Part shown: positions 49,811 through 53,632 of the stretch, in pieces
Position numbering within the stretch: the first letter of the stretch is position 1
Layout: the number at the start of each line of letters is the position of its first letter
Source of the DNA: Collinsella sp.
Lineage (GTDB): Bacteria; Actinomycetota; Coriobacteriia; Coriobacteriales; Coriobacteriaceae
Direction: 5' to 3'
Length of the DNA stretch: 53,632 nt
Assembly (NCBI GenBank): GCA_019419455.1
Contig: DXZW01000025.1
Coordinates: 1 to 53,632, forward strand
Notes under the pieces: model-generated
What the model was told of the DNA's origin: nothing
Database searches by the model: none
The model's input: the letters and a program-made list of their open reading frames with translations, nothing else
Program-made: the position numbers and the translations under genes

Positions 49811-50791
49811 TTAGAGGCCGAGCATCGGCTCCAGAACGAAGAAGTATGCGAGCACTACGATGCCCAGGATGATGCGGTAGACTCCGAAGCACTTGAAGTC
49901 GTGACGGCGGACGAAGCCCATGAGCCACTTGATGGCGATGAGCGAAACCACAAAGGCCACAACGCAGCCCACGCCCAAGATGGCGATCTCGTTGGTGCCG
50001 AACGTGCCGCCCTTGATGAAGTACTTGACCAGCTTGAGCGCACTCGCGCCAAACATAACGGGAATAGCCAGGAAGAACGTAAACTTAGACGCCACCGAGC
50101 GCGTGCAGCCCAAAAGCAGGCCGCCGATGATGGTAGAACCGGAGCGAGACGTACCAGGCACCAGCGAAAGCACCTGGAAGCAGCCGATACCCAGCGCAGT
50201 CTTCCAGCTGAGGTCCTCGAGCGTGGCGATGGAACCAAAGTCCAGATTCTCGTCATCGTCCTCATCCTCAGCGGTAGCCGTGGGGGGCGCCGCAAAGTGC
50301 GCACCGGCGGGACGTCCACCCGACACCACAGCACGCGAACCAAACGAACCGGCAACGGCCATTTCCTCGCGCTTGCTCGCGCGCCAGTTCTCGATCACGA
50401 TAAACAGCACGCCGTACACAATGAGCGCCAGCGCCACGACGGGAGCGTTGTAGAAATGCTCCTCCATCCAGTCGTTGAGCGGCAGGCCGATCGCCGCCGC
50501 AGGAATGCAACCGAGCACAATCTTGCCCCACAGCACCCAGGTGTCGCGACGGCCCTCCTTGCCCTTGCTGGGCGAGAACGGGTTGAGCTCGTGGAAAAAC
50601 AGCACGCAGACGGCCAGAATGGCGCCGAGCTGAATCACGACCAGGAACATATTCCAGAACGTCTCGCTCACGTTCATCTTGACGAACTCGTCCACCAAGA
50701 TCATGTGGCCCGTCGACGAAACGGGCAGCCATTCGGTGATGCCCTCGACCAGGCCCATGAAGGCAGATTTTAGAAGCTCGATAATATCCAA
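49811..50791 (-). CDS. uppP: Undecaprenyl-diphosphatase
   Basis: A 326-residue membrane enzyme that recycles undecaprenyl pyrophosphate, and so gives bacitracin tolerance. Motifs: GLVEGITEWLPVSSTGHM near residue 14 and VPGTSRSGST near 210. About 50 hydrophilic residues (near 145-195, rich in Ala, Asp and Glu) are inserted between membrane helices; standard members are about 270 long. The start is TTG at 50791, with GAGGGGG upstream; no nearby ATG keeps the conserved N-terminus. Confidence 0.92.
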   Translation of the reverse strand: MDIIELLKSAFMGLVEGITEWLPVSSTGHMILVDEFVKMNVSETFWNMFLVVIQLGAILAVCVLFFHELNPFSPSKGKEGRRDTWVLWGKIVLGCIPAAAIGLPLNDWMEEHFYNAPVVALALIVYGVLFIVIENWRASKREEMAVAGSFGSRAVVSGGRPAGAHFAAPPTATAEDEDDDENLDFGSIATLEDLSWKTALGIGCFQVLSLVPGTSRSGSTIIGGLLLGCTRSVASKFTFFLAIPVMFGASALKLVKYFIKGGTFGTNEIAILGVGCVVAFVVSLIAIKWLMGFVRRHDFKCFGVYRIILGIVVLAYFFVLEPMLGL

Positions 50792-51040
50792 AGGGACCCC
50801 CTCGTTAGACACCCGCCGGTAGATGTTCTGCGGACGATGCGGGCGATGTCCCATTATCAACCGTTGGCGGTGCGACCGCGCCTACCCTTACCAAAAAACT
50901 CGCCCGTTCACAGAATTGCGAGCAGTTAAACCGAAATCCTTGGGTATAACTGCAACAAGATAAAGTGTCCGGCGGTCAACGCACCCGCGCCCGCCCGACG
51001 CACGAGCCCCGCGCCCGTGCGATAGACCAAGGAGGAAACC

Positions 51041-51478
51041 ATGAACGAGGGTTACACCAAGGTATTTGTTTCACTCGACGGTACTGAGCAGCAGGATTTT
51101 GTGCTCGCACGCGCCATCAAGGTCGCCGCGAACAACGGCGCCAAGCTGATTATCGGCCACGTTATCGATTCCACGGCGCTCGAGAGCGCCGGCTCCTATC
51201 CGGTCGATTTGGTCAACGGTCTGGAGGAGGCCTTTAAGAACTCCATCGAAAAGCAGCTCGAAGAGGCCAAGGCCAATCCCGATATTCCCGAGGTCGAAGT
51301 CATGATTCGCGCCGGCCGTATTCGTGAGACGCTCAAAGACGAGATGCTCGACGTGGTCAAGCCCGACCTGGTGCTCTGCGGCGCCCGCGGCCTGTCCTCG
51401 ATCAAGTATGCGCTGCTGGGTTCGATTTCGACGTTCCTGCTGCGCAATACGGACTGCGACATTTTGGTCGTGAAGTAG
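51041..51478 (+). CDS. Universal stress protein (UspA family)
   Basis: A 145-residue single-domain Usp protein starting with KVFVSLDGTEQQDFVLARAI. The C-terminal ATP-binding motif reads CGARGLSSIKYALLGSISTFLLR, close to the G-2x-G-9x-G(S/T) consensus. Such proteins are made under starvation or stress. AAGGAGG precedes the ATG. Single gene. Confidence 0.92.
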   Translation: MNEGYTKVFVSLDGTEQQDFVLARAIKVAANNGAKLIIGHVIDSTALESAGSYPVDLVNGLEEAFKNSIEKQLEEAKANPDIPEVEVMIRAGRIRETLKDEMLDVVKPDLVLCGARGLSSIKYALLGSISTFLLRNTDCDILVVK

Positions 51479-51491
51479 CGTTGCTCCCACC

Positions 51492-51584
51492 GGCCGCGGG
51501 GCCTGCGGGGTTTCCACGGGCACGTCCTCGCCGCGTTGCGGCTGCGGGATGTGCCCTTAGGAAACCCCTCCCGGCCCCGCGGCC
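51492..51584 (+). repeat. Long multi-stem palindrome after the stress-protein gene
   Basis: Paired blocks from the outside in are GGCCGCGGGG/CCCCGCGGCC, GGGGTTTCC/GGAAACCCC and GGGCAC/GTGCCC, separated by short internal loops. It starts 14 bases past the stop. It is the fourth large 3' palindrome within 6 kb. Confidence 0.8.
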
Positions 51585-51626
51585 TTCGCAGCCTTACTTC
51601 AGCGAGTTGGCTGATAAAAGATGGCG

Positions 51627-51654
51627 TGCCGCCCCGTTTGGGGCGGCACGTTTT
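51627..51654 (+). terminator. Terminator of the stress-protein gene
   Basis: GTGCCGCCCC-GTTT-GGGGCGGCAC followed by GTTTTGTTTT. A classic Rho-independent terminator on the plus strand. Confidence 0.9.
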
Positions 51655-51699
51655 GTTTTGGCTGCACGTTTTTGTTTGGGTGGGCGTCTGCCGCGTGCG

Positions 51700-52743
51700 T
51701 TACTCGAAATATTGAAACTTATTCGTTGAAAACGCGAATGTTACGACGAAGCCTTCGCCGGGCTCGGATGCCGCGGTGACGTCGATGCCCATCTTGGAGC
51801 ACAGGCGCGCCACCAGGTAGAGGCCGATGCCCGTTGCGCGCTTGGTGGTGCGGCCGTTGTCGCCGGTAAAACCCTTCTCGAACACGCGCGGCAGGTCGGC
51901 CGCGCTCACGCCGCAGCCGTTGTCCGCGACGGTAAGCTCGATGCGTTCGCTCGCCAGGCCCTCGTCCAGCAACGCGCCCGAAAACACGATCTTTGCGCCG
52001 TCCTCGCGCGCATATTTGATGCTGTTCTGAATAAGCTGGCCTAGAATAAACTCGAGCCACTTCTCGTCGGTAAAGACCTCAAAGTCGAGGTTCTCGCACA
52101 CCGGAGCCACGTGCGCCGCGATAAGCTCGCGCGCGTTGGCTTTAATCGCGCCCGTCACCAGGGTCTTGAGATCCCAACGGCGAATCAGGTAGTCGCGCTC
52201 CACGACTTCCGAGCGCGCATAGTACAGCGCCTGGTCGATATAGCGCTCCATGCGAGCCAGCTCGCGACCCAGGTCATCCACACGCGACAGGTCGTCTTCG
52301 CTGCCGTCCAGGTTTTCCAAAATCAGGTGGGCCGCCGCCAGGGGCAGCTTGGCCTCGTGAACCCAGCTCTCGATATAGTCGCGATAGTCTTCGGTCTGAC
52401 GCCGGCCCTCGGCAACCTCGTCGCAGGCGGCTTTGCCCACCCGGCACAGGACCTCGTACTCGAGCTCGCCCTCGGCATAGGTTGGGCATTGCACCATCTC
52501 CTGCACCCATGCGGGACTCTCGAGCTCCTCTGCCGCGCGCTCCAACTGACGCAGAAAACGGCGACGGCGAGCGTACTCGATCACGATGCCGAGCATACCG
52601 AAGATAAAGGACACGCCAACCGCCACGACCACGATAGAAACGGGTGCGCCGGCGACCGTCAGCACAAAGCAGCTCAGCAGCACGCCGCACGTCCACACGG
52701 CGACGGGAAGCAGTGCATCTTTAAAGAACTTGCCAAACGACAT
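51700..52743 (-). CDS. Intramembrane-sensing histidine kinase (BceS-like)
   Basis: A 347-residue kinase with two N-terminal membrane helices (about 10-30 and 34-56) and almost no outer loop, then a DHp domain with His129 in IESWVHEAKLPLAA and an ATPase domain (QNSIKYA, DNGCGVSAADLPRVFEKGF, TGIGLYL). This layout is that of BceS/GraS-type kinases, which watch peptide antibiotics through an ABC transporter. No such transporter is in the window. It follows its response regulator by 9 bases. Confidence 0.92.
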   Translation of the reverse strand: MSFGKFFKDALLPVAVWTCGVLLSCFVLTVAGAPVSIVVVAVGVSFIFGMLGIVIEYARRRRFLRQLERAAEELESPAWVQEMVQCPTYAEGELEYEVLCRVGKAACDEVAEGRRQTEDYRDYIESWVHEAKLPLAAAHLILENLDGSEDDLSRVDDLGRELARMERYIDQALYYARSEVVERDYLIRRWDLKTLVTGAIKANARELIAAHVAPVCENLDFEVFTDEKWLEFILGQLIQNSIKYAREDGAKIVFSGALLDEGLASERIELTVADNGCGVSAADLPRVFEKGFTGDNGRTTKRATGIGLYLVARLCSKMGIDVTAASEPGEGFVVTFAFSTNKFQYFE

Positions 52744-52752
52744 AGCCGGCCC

Positions 52753-53424
52753 CTAGACCGAATAGCCTTGGCCGCGATGCGTCGTCAAATACCCCTTGAT
52801 GCCGATTTTTTCGAGCGTGGTGCGCAGGCGGTTGATGTTGACGGTGAGCGTATTGTCGTCCACGAAGGCGTCGGAGTCCCACAGGTCCTGCATGATGGCC
52901 GAGCGCGAGACGATCTTGCCCGCGCGGCTCAGGAGCAGCGAGAGAATGCGCAGCTCATTTTTGGTGAGCTCGGTGCTGTCGCCGGTCGCCGTGTTGGTGA
53001 CCATAGAGCGGGCGAGGTCGAGCTCCAGCCCCTTGTGGACGAGCGTGCTGCGCTCGCCTGACGCCGCGGTGCGACGCAGCAGTGCGTTGATGCGCGCCAC
53101 GAGCACGCGCGCGCTATAGGGCTTGGGAACAAAGTCGTCCGCGCCGAGCGTCATGGCCATGACCTCGTCGATCTCGGTCGTGCGCGAGGTGAGGACGATG
53201 ATGGGGACCTCGGATTCGCGGCGAACCTCGTGGCAGATATGCTGGCCGTCCTTGACGGGAAGCGTGAGGTCGAGCAGCACCAGGTCGGGCGCGGCGGCGA
53301 GAATATCGCGCGAGACATGCTCGAACGATTCGCAGGCCTCGATTTCAAACCCGGCGCGGGCAAGGATGTCGACAAGCTCACGACGAATGGGCTCGTCGTC
53401 CTCAACGATATAGATTAGCGCCAT
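52753..53424 (-). CDS. OmpR-family response regulator (BceR-like)
   Basis: A 223-residue regulator. The receiver domain has the acidic pair EDDE near residue 8, the phosphorylated Asp52 in LLDLTLP, the Thr in VLTSRT and Lys in PKPYSA. The DNA-binding winged helix (LTKNELRILSLLLSRAGKIVSR, DDNTLTVNINRLR) is at the C-terminus. The chosen ATG at 53424 follows GGGGAG. It forms an operon with the kinase gene. Confidence 0.94.
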   Translation of the reverse strand: MALIYIVEDDEPIRRELVDILARAGFEIEACESFEHVSRDILAAAPDLVLLDLTLPVKDGQHICHEVRRESEVPIIVLTSRTTEIDEVMAMTLGADDFVPKPYSARVLVARINALLRRTAASGERSTLVHKGLELDLARSMVTNTATGDSTELTKNELRILSLLLSRAGKIVSRSAIMQDLWDSDAFVDDNTLTVNINRLRTTLEKIGIKGYLTTHRGQGYSV

Positions 53425-53597
53425 GGATTCCGCTCCCCTCTTGGTTGTCTTGCCACCATTATGGCTGCGAAACTGCAGGTGCGCGCCACGCACGTCGCCA
53501 AGGTGACAGAACTGTTCGCGAGCGGGGGCGTTTTGTCCGCCTCGCACTCGCAGCGGTGACGGGAACCAAAATGATTCTTTAATCCCCATTACAGTTT

Positions 53598-53624
53598 GAG
53601 TCGTCCGAAAGGGCGGCTCTTTTC
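53598..53624 (+). terminator. Possible terminator at the right edge
   Basis: GAGTCGTCC-GAAA-GGGCGGCTC (two G-T pairs) followed by TTTTCC. It would serve a plus-strand transcript, yet none is seen ending here. The rest of 53425-53597 shows nothing further. Confidence 0.45.
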
Positions 53625-53632
53625 CGTTGCAT

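Noticed and set aside
1..53632. CRISPR array, complete rRNA or intact insertion sequence
   Set aside because: No regular repeat-spacer series, rRNA motifs or transposase gene were seen in the window.

Overview
The window looks like a chromosomal segment of a gut Coriobacteriia species, most likely Collinsella or a close relative. This rests on high GC, the mix of actinobacterial and Firmicutes-like genes (Man-family and Lac-family PTS, LacC/LacX, an archaeal-type topoisomerase I) and overall gene style. The genus call is inference, not a database result. Most genes lie on the minus strand in short operons.

Layout. 1-1619: the end of an integrated element, with a tyrosine integrase, two strong inverted repeats and a 3' fragment of a tRNA gene (att site); the rest of the element lies off the left edge. 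1828-11883: an amino-sugar locus, best read as N-acetylgalactosamine use. It holds a YhcH protein, a decayed second nagA copy, tagatose-6-phosphate kinase (lacC), a LacX-like epimerase, NagA/AgaA deacetylase, AgaS isomerase/deaminase, a GntR regulator and a Man-family PTS (IIA, YajC-like, IIB, IIC, IID). A TGGT-N4-ACCA palindrome lies upstream of both agaS and the PTS operon. 12587-13471: a DUF2975 membrane protein plus XRE regulator pair. 13585-21184: a SurA-like anchored protein, isocitrate dehydrogenase, a HEAT-like protein, a small membrane protein, a GarR-family dehydrogenase with a Cys/His-rich tail, DegV, the hibernation factor HPF and a solute-binding lipoprotein with a long leader.

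21918-33913 is largely housekeeping: a nuclease-like protein, ComF, RicT/PSP1, HolB, Tmk, a zinc-ribbon protein, topoisomerase I, HypB/HypA and TatC/TatA. 34067-40199 holds a STAS protein, an aminotransferase, a small unknown protein, NhaA, Mn-dependent pyrophosphatase and a ROK sugar kinase. 40441-46140 is a beta-glucoside locus (6-phospho-beta-glucosidase, PTS IIC-IIB-IIA, divergent GntR regulator, mannose-6-phosphate isomerase). 46575-53424 holds PcrA/UvrD helicase, UppP, a universal stress protein and a BceRS-like two-component system.

The most unusual signal is a pair of long hairpins at 46158-46286 and 46438-46567, one downstream of each of two convergent genes (manA and pcrA). Their outer stems differ completely in sequence yet each pairs over 26-29 bp. 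The internal loop and terminal loop are nearly identical, and the apical stem shows compensatory changes. This is the pattern of a conserved structured element, possibly undescribed. Intergenic regions also carry a short MITE-like repeat (two copies) and several other dispersed palindromes.
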